Shown piece after piece: positions 20,214 through 29,180 of a DNA stretch of 64,000 bases. The notes below the pieces were generated by a model that saw nothing but the letters and a program-made list of their open reading frames with translations, was not told where the DNA came from and did not search any database. Position 1 is the first letter of the stretch. Every line of letters begins with the position of its first letter. The translations under genes and the position numbers were made by a program. Origin of the DNA: Candidatus Zhuqueibacterota bacterium (lineage in GTDB: Bacteria; Zhuqueibacterota; Zhuqueibacteria; Oceanimicrobiales; Oceanimicrobiaceae); contig JAJDAF010000022.1 in assembly GCA_029261995.1 (NCBI GenBank), positions 124,001 through 188,000 of the forward strand, given 5' to 3'.

Positions 20214-21716
20214 ATGAAACCAGAAGCACCCAAGGCGAAAACAGAATCCCACGCAAGCGCTGTAGGCGAGTTTTCAAGCATACGCCTCAGAAATGACGAC
20301 CTCGCTCCGACCCGTCCAGATGAGCGTACGTGGGGTCTTTGGAACATCGCCGCTCTTTGGGTGGGCATGAGTGTCTGCATCCCAACTTACATGCTGGCCG
20401 CCAGCATGATTCAGGCGGGCATGAATTGGTGGCAGAGCCTGCTGGCAATTTTTCTTGGCAACGCCTTTGTGCTGGTACCCCTGGTGATCAGCGGTCACGC
20501 GGGCGCGAAATACGGGATCCCGTTTCCTGCGTTTGTCCGGTCCTCGTTCGGAACGATGGGGGCGCATATTCCTTCTTTGCTACGGGCGTTTATCGCCTGC
20601 GGTTGGTTCGGAATTCAGACTTGGATCGGTGGCTTGGCGATTCATGCCATTCTTGGAATCCTGTGGCCGGGCTGGACGGATATCGGCGGCAACTGGCAGT
20701 TCATGGGTTATTCCGCCGGGCACTACCTGGGATTCATGGTTTTCTGGTTTATGAACATGTACTTTGTCTGGGCAGGAACCGAGTCTATCCGGTGGATGGA
20801 GACGGTGGCCGCACCTTTTCTTCTCTTGGTCGGGCTTGGCCTGCTGCTCTGGGCAAGCAACAAAGTCGGTGGCCTCGGTGTTATTCTGGCAAAGTCGGAC
20901 GCCTTGATTCAGGCAAACGAATCGCTGTCATTCTGGCCTTTCATGTTCAAACTGTTCCTCCCCTGGCTAACGGCAATGGTCGGCTTTTGGGCCACGTTGT
21001 CGCTGAATATCCCGGATTTCACCCGGTTCGCCAAGAGTCAAAAAGATCAGGTGGTCGGCCAGGCTATCGGCTTGTTGACCACCATGCCTCTGTTCGCGTT
21101 CATCGGCGTTGCCGTAACTAGCGCCACGGTGATTCTTTACGGCGAGGCTATCTGGAATCCGGTTACGCTTCTAAGCAGACTGACCGCCGAGTCGAACAGC
21201 CCGGTGTTTGGCCTCCTGGCCATGCTGGCACTGCTGGTGGCAACTCTCAGTACCAATATTGCGGCAAATGTCGTCGCCCCCGCGAACAGTTTCTCCAATC
21301 TTCTGCCGCACAAAATTTCATTTCGGATGGGTGGGTTGATTGCCGGCGCCATCGGCATCTTCATTTTTCCCTGGAAGTTGCTGGATGCTTACCTGACCTG
21401 GCTCATCAGCTATTCCGGTCTGCTGGGGGCGGCGGTCGGAGTGATTGTCTGCGACTACCTGGTTTTGCGTCGAGGCGTTCTGAGCTTGGATGATCTCTAC
21501 AAAGAAGATGGTATCTACACTTACTCAAACGGATTTAATGGCACTGCATTGGTTGCATTTGTCGCCGGTGTCTGCACGGCGCTGGCGGGCAAGCTGACCC
21601 AGCAATTGTCCTTTCTGTTTGACGGCGCCTGGTTTTCCGCGGCAGCGGTTTCATTCTCGCTCTATTGGTTGTTGATGAAGCGCTCCAGGAAGGGTGAAGT
21701 GGCCCCGTTGCGCTAG
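20214..21716 (+). CDS. NCS1 family nucleobase:cation symporter
   Basis: An inner-membrane permease of 500 residues with about 12 hydrophobic helices. Several in-frame ATGs exist (20154, 20214). 20214 is preferred for its GGA seven bases upstream and because the family usually has only a short polar N-tail. NCS1 signatures are the early L-W-N-I-A-A-L-W-V-G-M and Y-G-I-P-F-P-A-F-V-R-S-S-F-G, T-L-S-L-N-I-P-D-F-T-R-F, and N-I-A-A-N-V-V-A-P-A-N-S-F. Members carry cytosine, uracil, allantoin, hydantoin or thiamine; nothing in the sequence or neighbours decides the substrate. Confidence 0.93.
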   Translation: MKPEAPKAKTESHASAVGEFSSIRLRNDDLAPTRPDERTWGLWNIAALWVGMSVCIPTYMLAASMIQAGMNWWQSLLAIFLGNAFVLVPLVISGHAGAKYGIPFPAFVRSSFGTMGAHIPSLLRAFIACGWFGIQTWIGGLAIHAILGILWPGWTDIGGNWQFMGYSAGHYLGFMVFWFMNMYFVWAGTESIRWMETVAAPFLLLVGLGLLLWASNKVGGLGVILAKSDALIQANESLSFWPFMFKLFLPWLTAMVGFWATLSLNIPDFTRFAKSQKDQVVGQAIGLLTTMPLFAFIGVAVTSATVILYGEAIWNPVTLLSRLTAESNSPVFGLLAMLALLVATLSTNIAANVVAPANSFSNLLPHKISFRMGGLIAGAIGIFIFPWKLLDAYLTWLISYSGLLGAAVGVIVCDYLVLRRGVLSLDDLYKEDGIYTYSNGFNGTALVAFVAGVCTALAGKLTQQLSFLFDGAWFSAAAVSFSLYWLLMKRSRKGEVAPLR

Positions 21717-21752
21717 CTGGCAGCCACATTGACTTTGCGCTTGATTTTTGCT

Positions 21753-21781
21753 CGATTTGTAACTAACTTGCAGACAAATCG
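21753..21781 (+). promoter_or_regulatory. Inverted repeat, candidate Rrf2 operator at the rrf2-1 promoter
   Basis: CGATTTGT (21753-21760) and ACAAATCG (21774-21781) form a perfect 8-bp inverted repeat with 13-base spacer, ending 11 bases before the Rrf2 ATG. The left arm contains TGTAA, as in the other sites. A TTGACT at 21729-21734 could be the -35 box. Autoregulation is inferred. Confidence 0.6.
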
Positions 21782-21792
21782 TAGGAATCGCT

Positions 21793-22308
21793 ATGAACAC
21801 AAGCAGCAGATTTGTAGTCGCCATTCACATTATGGCGGCCTTGACTTTGAAGCGGGACCGGCCTAGCAAGTCGGACGAACTCTCGAAAAGCGTAAACACT
21901 AACCCCGTTGTGGTGCGCAGAATTCTCGGGATGCTTCGCAAAGCAGGATTGGTCGATTCTCAAACCGGCCCAGATGGCGGATCGCGTCTGGCCAGGGCGC
22001 CCGAGAAGATCCCCTTACTCGACATCTACGAGGCAGTCGAGGAAAGCGAGCTATTCCACTTTCACTACGCCGAACCTAGCTGCAGTTGTCCGATTGGAGC
22101 ATATGTCAAAGATAGTCTCTCCCCCATCTTTCGCGAGGCTGCGGAGGGGATGAAGTCAGTCCTTCGAGGCAAGCATCTGATGACCGTGACCAAAGATATC
22201 CTCGACCGCTCTGGGATATCGAGAAAACTTGAGCAAGGCTGGACGCTGGAGCAGCTTCGGGATGCCTATGATTTTGAGCAAGGCGTACTGGTTAGAAAAA
22301 AAGACTGA
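21793..22308 (+). CDS. Rrf2 family transcriptional regulator (first copy)
   Basis: A 171-residue winged-helix repressor. The N-terminal R-F-V-V-A-I-H-I-M-A-A-L, the recognition-helix region S-V-N-T-N-P-V-V-V-R-R-I-L-G-M-L and the wing G-G-S-R-L-A-R are typical of Rrf2. The sensor region has only a C-x-C (S-C-S-C-P-I-G) rather than the three-Cys cluster of IscR or NsrR, so a thiol or metal switch is more likely than a classical Fe-S cluster. Its DNA-recognition helix is nearly identical to that of the second Rrf2 gene at 33203. The downstream SDR and exporter genes are probably its targets. Confidence 0.92.
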   Translation: MNTSSRFVVAIHIMAALTLKRDRPSKSDELSKSVNTNPVVVRRILGMLRKAGLVDSQTGPDGGSRLARAPEKIPLLDIYEAVEESELFHFHYAEPSCSCPIGAYVKDSLSPIFREAAEGMKSVLRGKHLMTVTKDILDRSGISRKLEQGWTLEQLRDAYDFEQGVLVRKKD

Positions 22309-22324
22309 ACTACACGAAACATTT

Positions 22325-22343
22325 TGTAGGCACCTTCGTTACA
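22325..22343 (+). promoter_or_regulatory. TGTAG-N9-TTACA site after rrf2-1
   Basis: TGTAG (22325-22329) and TTACA (22339-22343), nine bases apart, lie between the Rrf2 gene and the SDR gene. With flanking bases the arms extend to TTTGTA and TACAAA. It matches the spacing of the sites at 22405 and 33159. Confidence 0.55.
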
Positions 22344-22404
22344 AACTGTCAGCCACAAGGTTAAGCGCGTCTTGAGAAAAATGCGCTTTCTTTTTGGCTC
22401 TATT

Positions 22405-22423
22405 TGTAATCGCGGGACTTACG
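22405..22423 (+). promoter_or_regulatory. TGTAA-N9-TTACG site upstream of the SDR gene
   Basis: TGTAA (22405-22409) and TTACG (22419-22423) with a nine-base spacer, ending 19 bases before the SDR ATG. The same half-sites and spacing occur upstream of the second Rrf2 gene. The preceding TTTTGGCTCTATTTGTAAT also resembles the sequence before rrf2-1. Confidence 0.6.
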
Positions 22424-22442
22424 AAAATATGGAGTATTGCAA

Positions 22443-23240
22443 ATGTCGACTATGAAGTCAAAATACGGGCCGTGGGCGCTGGTGACGGGCGCATCGTCAG
22501 GGATTGGCAGAGAGTTCTCCAATCAGTTGGCCGCCAATGGATTGAATATCGCATTAGCCGCGCGACGAAAAAATGCTCTTGAACTGCTCGCGAAAGAACT
22601 CAAGACTGAACATCAAGTTGAGACCAGGGTGATTGAGTCGGACCTGAGCCAGCCTGGCTCGGCTAAGACGTTGGCAGAGGCGACCGCGGGTCTCGAAGTA
22701 GGACTGCTGGTCAACAATGCCGGAGTAGAAATCCACGGTGAGTTTGTTGAGAATGACGGAAGTCAAACAGTGAGCATGCTGCAGCTTAACGTGACCACGC
22801 CGATGGAACTCAGTCAGATTTTCGGTAAGCAGATGAAAAGCAGGAGGCGGGGCGGAATTCTGCTGGTTGCTTCTACGCTGGGATTCCAGCCGACTCCTTT
22901 CTTTGCGAACTATGCTGCCACCAAGGCCTACATCCTTTCACTGGGTGAAGCACTGCATTACGAGCTCAAACCGCACGGTGTTGATGTCACGGTTCTGGCG
23001 CCGGGTTTGACCGACACATCCATGTACCGCGAAATGGAAGGCATGGACTGGTCGAAGATGCCCATCAAAACCATGCCTGCGGAACCAGTGGTCAAAGTAG
23101 CGCTGAGCGGTCTGGGGAAGCGGCCGGCCGTGATTCCAGGCGGCATGAATAACGTCATGACCTTTATGGGTACCCGCCTCATGTCCCGCAAGCAGATCAC
23201 TACCATGTTTGGTGGTATGATGCGAAAGGCGATGTCTTAA
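22443..23240 (+). CDS. Short-chain dehydrogenase/reductase
   Basis: A 265-residue NAD(P)H-dependent SDR. ATG at 22443 has GGAG eight bases upstream. T-G-A-S-S-G-I-G forms the nucleotide-binding turn near residue 15; N-N-A-G-V follows around 90; the catalytic Ser is in L-L-V-A-S-T-L-G and Tyr/Lys in Y-A-A-T-K near 157-161. The sequence resembles the lipid-related SDRs often annotated as ketoacyl or 17-beta-hydroxysteroid dehydrogenases. Being first after the Rrf2 gene and before the MMPL exporter, it may process a lipid substrate; that is inference. Confidence 0.92.
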   Translation: MSTMKSKYGPWALVTGASSGIGREFSNQLAANGLNIALAARRKNALELLAKELKTEHQVETRVIESDLSQPGSAKTLAEATAGLEVGLLVNNAGVEIHGEFVENDGSQTVSMLQLNVTTPMELSQIFGKQMKSRRRGGILLVASTLGFQPTPFFANYAATKAYILSLGEALHYELKPHGVDVTVLAPGLTDTSMYREMEGMDWSKMPIKTMPAEPVVKVALSGLGKRPAVIPGGMNNVMTFMGTRLMSRKQITTMFGGMMRKAMS

Positions 23241-23376
23241 CCAGATTATCTGGCAAAACCGCTGCCAATTGTCGGCACTCCCTTAGGCCCGCCTGCAAGC
23301 ATGTCAATTGCGGTTTGCGGCAGGTAACGAGGGCTGGACGGCTATTTGATAATTCAAAAAATCAGGAGTAGTGCAA

Positions 23377-25737
23377 ATGGGGACCAAGATGGATCAATTC
23401 GTTGTCAAGTATACACGCTGGGTAATTCGCTGGCGTTGGCTGGTTCTGGTAACTGTTCTGGCCGCGGCAGGGCTGGCTGCGAGCGGTGGGCAGAATCTTT
23501 TCTTCGACACCAGCTATCGCGTCTTTTTCAGCAAGGACAATCCACAACTCCAGGCCTTTGAGGCCTTGCAGGATATCTATACAAAGAATGACAATGTCCT
23601 GTTTGTCATCGAGGCCAAGGACGGCAATATCTTCGAGCCAAAGCATCTCGCGGCTGTTGAGAAGCTTGTCCAGCAAGGATGGAAAGTGCCTTATACGATC
23701 AGGGTGGACGGCATCACCAACTTTCAGCATACAAGCGCGGAAGACGACGACATACTTGTTGAGGACCTTGTATCCGGCGCCCTGTCATTATCTGACAATG
23801 AACTTGCCGCCAAAAAAGCGATAGCCTTAGACGAACCCAACCTGCGCAGCCGCCTGATTTCGCCTCGTTCCCATGTCACCGGTGTGAATGTCACCGTTCA
23901 GTTGCCGCAAGAGGACACGGTCCGGGAAGTGCCAGAGGTGGTCAATCATGTTCGGGAGCTGGCGAAGCAGTTCCGTCATGAACATCCCGACTTGAATATC
24001 TACCTTACCGGTGTGGTCATGTTGAACAATGCGTTTTCAGAAGCCGGAATGAACGATATCCAGACGCTCGTGCCTGCGATGTACCTTCTCATGTTCGGCA
24101 TCATGTTTTTTGTTCTGCGGTCGGTTAGCGGGACACTGACCACCATCGCTATAGTATTTCTTTCGACCATGACCGCCATGGGGCTGGCCGGTTGGTTCAA
24201 GGTCGGATTGACGCCGCCAAGCGCACAAGCCGCAACCATGATTATGACCCTGGCTATCGCTGATTCGATTCACATTCTGGTCACCATGCTCAAGGAAATG
24301 CGCCAGGGCATGGGCAAAGTTGACGCTATCGTGGAGTCACTGCGTGTCAACTTCACGCCCGTATTCTTGACAAGCCTGACAACGGCCATCGGCTTCTTGA
24401 GCATGAATTTCAGCGACGCTCCGCCCTTCCGGCATCTTGGCAACATGACCGCGGTTGGCGTTACGGTAGCGTTCGTCTATTCCATTTCATTGCTGCCAGC
24501 GCTTATGTCCCTCCTGCCGATGCGAGTCAAACAAGTCCGTGCAACCGGGACCACGATGTTTGACCGTCTCGCTGATTTTGTCATCAATCGCCGCGGCGTT
24601 GTTTTGTGGGTGTCCGCCGCCATCGTTCTGGGCCTTTCAGCGTTCGTGCCTAGGAATATTCTCAATGATCAATTTGTGCAATACTTCGATGAATCCATAC
24701 AATTCCGCACTGATACTGATTTCACTACTCAGAACATGTCCGGACTTTATCGCGTTGATTTCTCTGTTGGCGCGGGTGAGAGCGGCGGCATCAGCAACCC
24801 TGAATACTTGACGAAGCTGGAAGAATTTGCAGAATGGTATCGCCGGCAACCTGAGGTGGTTCACGTCAGCTCTTTTACGGAGGTAATGAAACGGCTGAAC
24901 AAGGCCATGCACTCAGATGACGAGCAATGGTATCGCATCCCCGACCGGCGTGACCTCGCGGCGCAGTACCTGCTGCTCTACGAGATGTCGCTGCCGTACG
25001 GCCTCGATCTGAACAATCAAATAAACGTCGATAAGTCCGCCACTCGTTTCAATGTGACCCTGAAGGACCTTTCGTCCGTCGAGTTGCGTGAGATTACCGA
25101 GCGCGGTGAGGATTGGTTGCGCGAGAACGCTCCCGAGTACATGTTTGCGCACGGCGTCGGCCCTGCGGTGATGTTCGCGCACATCTCTGGGCGGAATATC
25201 GAGAACATGCTCAAGGGTACAACCATCGCACTGATTCTAATCTCGCTGTCGCTAATGCTGGCTCTGAGAAGCGTTAAGTTCGGCATGCTGAGCCTGATCC
25301 CCAATCTGGTTCCGGCGATTATGGCGTTTGGCATCTGGGGGATTACGGCGGGTGAAATCAACATGGCGCTCTCTATGGTCATGGGCATGACGCTTGGCAT
25401 CGTGGTCGATGACACGGTCCACTTTATGAGCAAATACCTGCGCGCCCGGCGTGAGCAAAATCTCAGCCCGCAGAACGCCGTGCGCTACGCATTTTCAACC
25501 GTGGGAGTGGCTTTGGTCGTTACTTCCACTATTCTGGTGGCGGGCTTTTCAGTACTGGCGTTTTCCGCTTTTGACATGAATTCCGGCATGGGCAAGCTTA
25601 CGGCTCTCACCATCGTGTTGGCTCTGGTCGCGGATTTCTTCTTCCTGCCAGCGCTGTTGATCAAGGCGGAAGGCAAGGCCACGACCAGAGCGCCAAAGGC
25701 CTCTTTCGAAAAATCGGAACCGGCGCTGGTGGGTTAA
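23377..25737 (+). CDS. MMPL/RND family exporter
   Basis: A 786-residue inner-membrane transporter. ATG 23377 is preceded by AGGAG at eight bases. The architecture is one N-terminal helix, a large periplasmic domain (about residues 45-220), five helices, a second helix and periplasmic domain (about 400-600), and five more helices. This is the two-fold MMPL/SSD pattern. Conserved intramembrane acidic residues are visible in L-A-I-A-D-S-I-H-I-L and its repeat counterpart G-I-V-V-D-D-T-V-H-F-M-S-K-Y, which form the proton relay in hopanoid/lipid RND exporters (HpnN type). The following LolA-like and OM barrel genes support a lipid-to-outer-membrane route. Confidence 0.92.
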   Translation: MGTKMDQFVVKYTRWVIRWRWLVLVTVLAAAGLAASGGQNLFFDTSYRVFFSKDNPQLQAFEALQDIYTKNDNVLFVIEAKDGNIFEPKHLAAVEKLVQQGWKVPYTIRVDGITNFQHTSAEDDDILVEDLVSGALSLSDNELAAKKAIALDEPNLRSRLISPRSHVTGVNVTVQLPQEDTVREVPEVVNHVRELAKQFRHEHPDLNIYLTGVVMLNNAFSEAGMNDIQTLVPAMYLLMFGIMFFVLRSVSGTLTTIAIVFLSTMTAMGLAGWFKVGLTPPSAQAATMIMTLAIADSIHILVTMLKEMRQGMGKVDAIVESLRVNFTPVFLTSLTTAIGFLSMNFSDAPPFRHLGNMTAVGVTVAFVYSISLLPALMSLLPMRVKQVRATGTTMFDRLADFVINRRGVVLWVSAAIVLGLSAFVPRNILNDQFVQYFDESIQFRTDTDFTTQNMSGLYRVDFSVGAGESGGISNPEYLTKLEEFAEWYRRQPEVVHVSSFTEVMKRLNKAMHSDDEQWYRIPDRRDLAAQYLLLYEMSLPYGLDLNNQINVDKSATRFNVTLKDLSSVELREITERGEDWLRENAPEYMFAHGVGPAVMFAHISGRNIENMLKGTTIALILISLSLMLALRSVKFGMLSLIPNLVPAIMAFGIWGITAGEINMALSMVMGMTLGIVVDDTVHFMSKYLRARREQNLSPQNAVRYAFSTVGVALVVTSTILVAGFSVLAFSAFDMNSGMGKLTALTIVLALVADFFFLPALLIKAEGKATTRAPKASFEKSEPALVG

Positions 25738-25777
25738 AATCAGTTTCACTTTCAACGCAATCAATAAAAGGGAAGAC

Positions 25778-26569
25778 ATGGAAATGAAAGGACAAGCTCT
25801 ACTTAGCACCATCCTAGCGCTGCTCGCGGCGATTCTTTTACTCGCCAGCACCCCGGCCCAACGCGGTCTCGAAATCGCTATTGAGGCCGACAGGAGGGAT
25901 ACGGGTTTCCGGGATCTGACCGCCGAGCTGGTCATGATTCTACGCAACCGCCATGGCCAAGAGTCCATTCGCGACATGCGCAACCGAGTGCTGGAAGTGG
26001 ATGGCGACGGTGACAAATCTCTCGTGATTTTTGACCGCCCCCGGGATGTCAAGGGCACAGCGTTTCTGTCATTCTCACACAAGAGTGGCCCCGACGACCA
26101 ATGGCTTTATCTGCCGGCGCTCAAACGCGTAAAGCGGATCGCTTCCAACAATAAATCCGGCCCGTTCATGGGCAGCGAATTCGCCTACGAAGACATTTCG
26201 TCTCAAGAAGTAGATAAATACACCTACAAGTACTTGCGTGATGAAACCCTGGACGGTCAGGAATGTTTTATCATCGAGCGCTATCCGGTTGACAAAAGAT
26301 CCGGATACTCGAGGCAAGTCGTTTGGATCGATGGGGCAGAATACAGAACGCAGAAAATCGATTTCTACGACCGCAAAGATGAATTGTTGAAGACTCTGAC
26401 TTTTCAAGGCTATCAACAGTACCTTGGAAAATACTGGCGAGCGGACGAGATGGACATGGTCAACCACCAGACCGGCAAAAGCACGAAGCTCGTTTGGGAG
26501 AATTACAAACTGCAGAGCGGTTTGAAGGCTCGTGACTTCGATAAGAATAGTCTGAAACGTGTACGATAG
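25778..26569 (+). CDS. LolA-like outer membrane lipoprotein-sorting protein
   Basis: A 263-residue periplasmic protein with an N-terminal signal (A-L-L-S-T-I-L-A-L-L-A-A-I-L-L-L-A-S). The segment F-D-R-P-R-D-V-K-G-T-A-F-L-S-F followed by Q-W-L-Y-L-P-A-L-K-R-V-K-R-I is diagnostic of the LolA-like family (outer membrane lipoprotein-sorting protein) that accompanies MMPL exporters. F-M-G-S-E-F-A-Y-E-D-I follows. These proteins have an open hydrophobic half-barrel, so carriage of a lipid from the exporter across the periplasm is plausible. The gene starts 40 bp after the exporter stop with AAGGGAAG before the ATG. Confidence 0.9.
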   Translation: MEMKGQALLSTILALLAAILLLASTPAQRGLEIAIEADRRDTGFRDLTAELVMILRNRHGQESIRDMRNRVLEVDGDGDKSLVIFDRPRDVKGTAFLSFSHKSGPDDQWLYLPALKRVKRIASNNKSGPFMGSEFAYEDISSQEVDKYTYKYLRDETLDGQECFIIERYPVDKRSGYSRQVVWIDGAEYRTQKIDFYDRKDELLKTLTFQGYQQYLGKYWRADEMDMVNHQTGKSTKLVWENYKLQSGLKARDFDKNSLKRVR

Positions 26570-26623
26570 CTCCTCGCAACAATTCGGACAGGATTTGAAT
26601 TCGTTGGCTCCAAGTTACGATTC

Positions 26624-27443
26624 ATGAACCAGGTAGAAACATACGGACCCGTCCAGGCCCTGCACCTCGGACGCAGTTTTTTCGGCGTGCTGGCCCCGTT
26701 CATGACGGTTCGCTGTTATGCCATCGATGGCATGTTGGTGGATAGCGGGCTTGCATGTTTGCGGCAGCAAGTCCTTGAATTCGCGCGACATCACAAGGTC
26801 GAGCGCGTCGTTCTCACCCACCACCACGAGGATCACAGCGGCAACAGCCGGTCTCTGAAGGACGCCGGCTTGCCCATTCTCGCCTCACAAGAGACAGCGA
26901 ACAAAGTGGAGGCGGGCTTCTCCCACTATTGTCTACCAGAAACTCATTTGGGGCAGCGCACGCAGGACAGAGCCGCAAATAGCTGGTGAGTTTGTGGAAA
27001 CCTCGCGCTACCAGTTCCGGGTTCTGCCGGCGCCGGGATATTGCGATGACCAAATTGTGCTCTACGAGCCCAGCGAGGGTTGGCTTTTTTCAGGCGACGC
27101 CTTCATTGCGGAGCGGATCAAATTTTTCCGCGCCGACGAGGATTTCGGCAAGACCGTTGAGTCTCTCAAGACACTGGTTGGCCTCGATTTTGAGCAATTG
27201 TTCTGTGCCCACCGCCCCGTCCGTAAACACGGCAAGGCGGCCCTGCAACGCAAACTTGACTATTTACTCGAAATCGAAGGGCGGGTCCGGCAGTTGGCGC
27301 AGCAAGGAGATTCGATTTCACAGATTACGAAACGCATCTTGGGCCCGGAAGACAAACTCATGTTTGTTATGACCATGGGAGATATGGCAAAACGAAATTT
27401 CGTGCGCTCAATCCTGTTGGGTCCGAAGAAGAGAAGAACGTGA
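26624..27443 (+). pseudogene. MBL-fold metallo-hydrolase, frameshifted
   Basis: Two frames together make one metallo-beta-lactamase-fold protein. The first (26624-26989) carries L-T-H-H-H-E-D-H-S-G, the HxHxDH metal motif. The second continues with Y-Q-K-L-I-W-G, D-D-Q-I-V-L-Y-E-P, L-F-S-G-D-A-F and C-A-H-R-P-V. The switch from frame one to frame two must lie about 26905-26935 and equals one extra base (or two missing). The usual metal-ligand His in T-P-G-H-S is Tyr here (A-P-G-Y-C), so even a repaired protein would lack one zinc ligand. It sits between the LolA-like gene and the OM barrel gene and overlaps the latter's region closely. A base-calling error and a real decay are both possible. 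Confidence 0.82.
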
Positions 27444-27445
27444 AT

Positions 27446-28657
27446 ATGAGACTGAAAGAATTTGCACTCCTCGGACTATTCTTAACTCTTTCATTGCCGG
27501 GGGCTGGAAGTCTGCAAGGCCAGGGTCTGGAACTGACCGGTTATGTCGCGCTGGAATCGCGGCTCTTTCCGCAGTCTCCGCTGCTCAATCAGCAGTTCAG
27601 CGGCGCCAACGTTTCGTTCACCGCGCAACCGGAATTCTTCTTCGATTTCGCGAGTGGCTCACAAAGCTTGCTGTTTGTTCCTTACTTGCGCGCAGATCAG
27701 CGAGACGGCAACCGGACGCATTTCGACATTCGCGAGCTTTTTTGGCTGCACGTCGCCGACAACTATGAGTTGAGCGTTGGGCTACGCAAAATCTACTGGG
27801 GCGTGACCGAATCTCAGCATCTGGTGGATATTATCAATCAAACAGACCAACTGGACAACCTGGACGCAGAGGACAAGCTGGGTCAGCCCATGGTCAACCT
27901 GACTTTCGTGCGCAACTGGGGGGCGGTCGATCTTTATCTCATGCCCTACTTCAGAGAGCGCGCTTTTTTGGAAGGAGAAGCACGCCTGAGAGCTCCCGTG
28001 CAAATAAATACAGACCGTCCGCAGTTCGAGTCGGACAGCAAGGAGTGGCATTTCACCTGGGCCGCACGGTGGTTTCACACGCTCGGGATTTTCGATATTG
28101 GGCTGTCGCATTTTTCCGGCACTGGCCGTGAGCCGTTGCTCATGCCTCGCCAATCTGAGGCGGGGGATCTCGCCTTAATTCCATTTTACCACACCATCAA
28201 CCAAACAGGCCTTGACTTGCAGGCGACCACGGGAGGGTGGCTTTTGAAGCTAGAAGCAATCAGTCGCCACGGCCAGGACAACCAGTTTTTTGCCACAGTT
28301 GGCGGCTTCGAATACACCTTTGGCAACATCAAGGGAACGGGCCTTGACGTTGGCGTGCTAACCGAATACCATTACGACGAACGCGGTAAAGCCGCCACCT
28401 CGCCGTTTGACGATGATGTTTTTCTAGGCGGCAGACTCGCGTTCAACGATGTTCAGAGTACAGACTTTCTGGCGGGGGCAGTCATCGACCGGGATACCGG
28501 TTCGGCATTTCTGAATATCGAAGCCAGTCGTAGGTTCGGAGATCGATACAAGATTGAGGCGGAACTTCGTAGCTTTTTGAATGCTTCGCCGCAAGACCCT
28601 TTATTCGTTCTAAGAAAAGACCATTACCTGCAGTTTGAAATCTCGCGGTATTTCTAG
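27446..28657 (+). CDS. Outer-membrane barrel protein of the MMPL cluster
   Basis: A 403-residue secreted protein with signal peptide L-L-G-L-F-L-T-L-S-L-P-G-A-G-S-L-Q-G. The start could also be GTG at 27440. The mature part shows alternating strands with many aromatic residues (Q-P-E-F-F-F-D-F, F-V-P-Y-L-R-A-D, L-Y-L-M-P-Y-F-R-E-R) and ends I-S-R-Y-F, a proper terminal Phe for BAM recognition. The motif I-Y-W-G-V-T-E-S-Q-H-L-V-D-I-I-N-Q-T-D is strongly conserved in proteins that I associate with MMPL/LolA-like clusters. It is probably the outer-membrane terminus of the export route. Confidence 0.82.
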   Translation: MRLKEFALLGLFLTLSLPGAGSLQGQGLELTGYVALESRLFPQSPLLNQQFSGANVSFTAQPEFFFDFASGSQSLLFVPYLRADQRDGNRTHFDIRELFWLHVADNYELSVGLRKIYWGVTESQHLVDIINQTDQLDNLDAEDKLGQPMVNLTFVRNWGAVDLYLMPYFRERAFLEGEARLRAPVQINTDRPQFESDSKEWHFTWAARWFHTLGIFDIGLSHFSGTGREPLLMPRQSEAGDLALIPFYHTINQTGLDLQATTGGWLLKLEAISRHGQDNQFFATVGGFEYTFGNIKGTGLDVGVLTEYHYDERGKAATSPFDDDVFLGGRLAFNDVQSTDFLAGAVIDRDTGSAFLNIEASRRFGDRYKIEAELRSFLNASPQDPLFVLRKDHYLQFEISRYF

Positions 28658-28752
28658 CCGCGCGACGTTGGTCCCGGCCTCACCCGCACCGGCAAAAAAA
28701 ACTTGTGTGCTAGCCAGAATCGCCTAAATTAGGCCAACAGAACGGAGGAAAC

Positions 28753-29094
28753 ATGAAATTAACAGATTACCCCGATCTGATTCGGGAACTGCCTGAAGCG
28801 GATCTCCCCATCGAAAAAGTCGTCGGTCGCTTGTTCCAGGGTGAACACGGCCAAATCTGCTTCTTTGAATTTGAGCCGCCCAACGATGTGCCGCCGCACA
28901 GTCATGCCCGGCAATGGGGCATCGTAATTGATGGCGAAATGTGGCTTACCATCGACGGCGAAACCAAGCTGATGCAAAAGGGAGACTCCTATTTCATTCC
29001 CGCCGGCGTGATGCATTCAGCCAGGTTTGAGAAGCCATGCAAGGTACTCGATTTTTTTGAGGACGTGGACCGGTATCGGCCGAGAGGCTCATGA
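28753..29094 (+). CDS. Small cupin domain protein
   Basis: A 113-residue single cupin. GGAGG stands five bases before the ATG. Metal-binding motif 1 is P-P-H-S-H-A-R-Q-W-G-I-V-I-D-G-E, with the two His and the distal Glu. Motif 2, D-S-Y-F-I-P-A-G-V-M-H-S, gives the last His. The cytoplasmic enzyme or sensor role is undetermined. It shares orientation with the EamA transporter 87 bp downstream and may be co-expressed with it. Confidence 0.9.
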   Translation: MKLTDYPDLIRELPEADLPIEKVVGRLFQGEHGQICFFEFEPPNDVPPHSHARQWGIVIDGEMWLTIDGETKLMQKGDSYFIPAGVMHSARFEKPCKVLDFFEDVDRYRPRGS

Positions 29095-29180
29095 CCGCAC
29101 CATCGTGAGGCCGAGCATTCTGACACATCAAAAGGAACTCAATTATCCCTGACCATCTTTCCAGTCACACCAGGAGCAAG

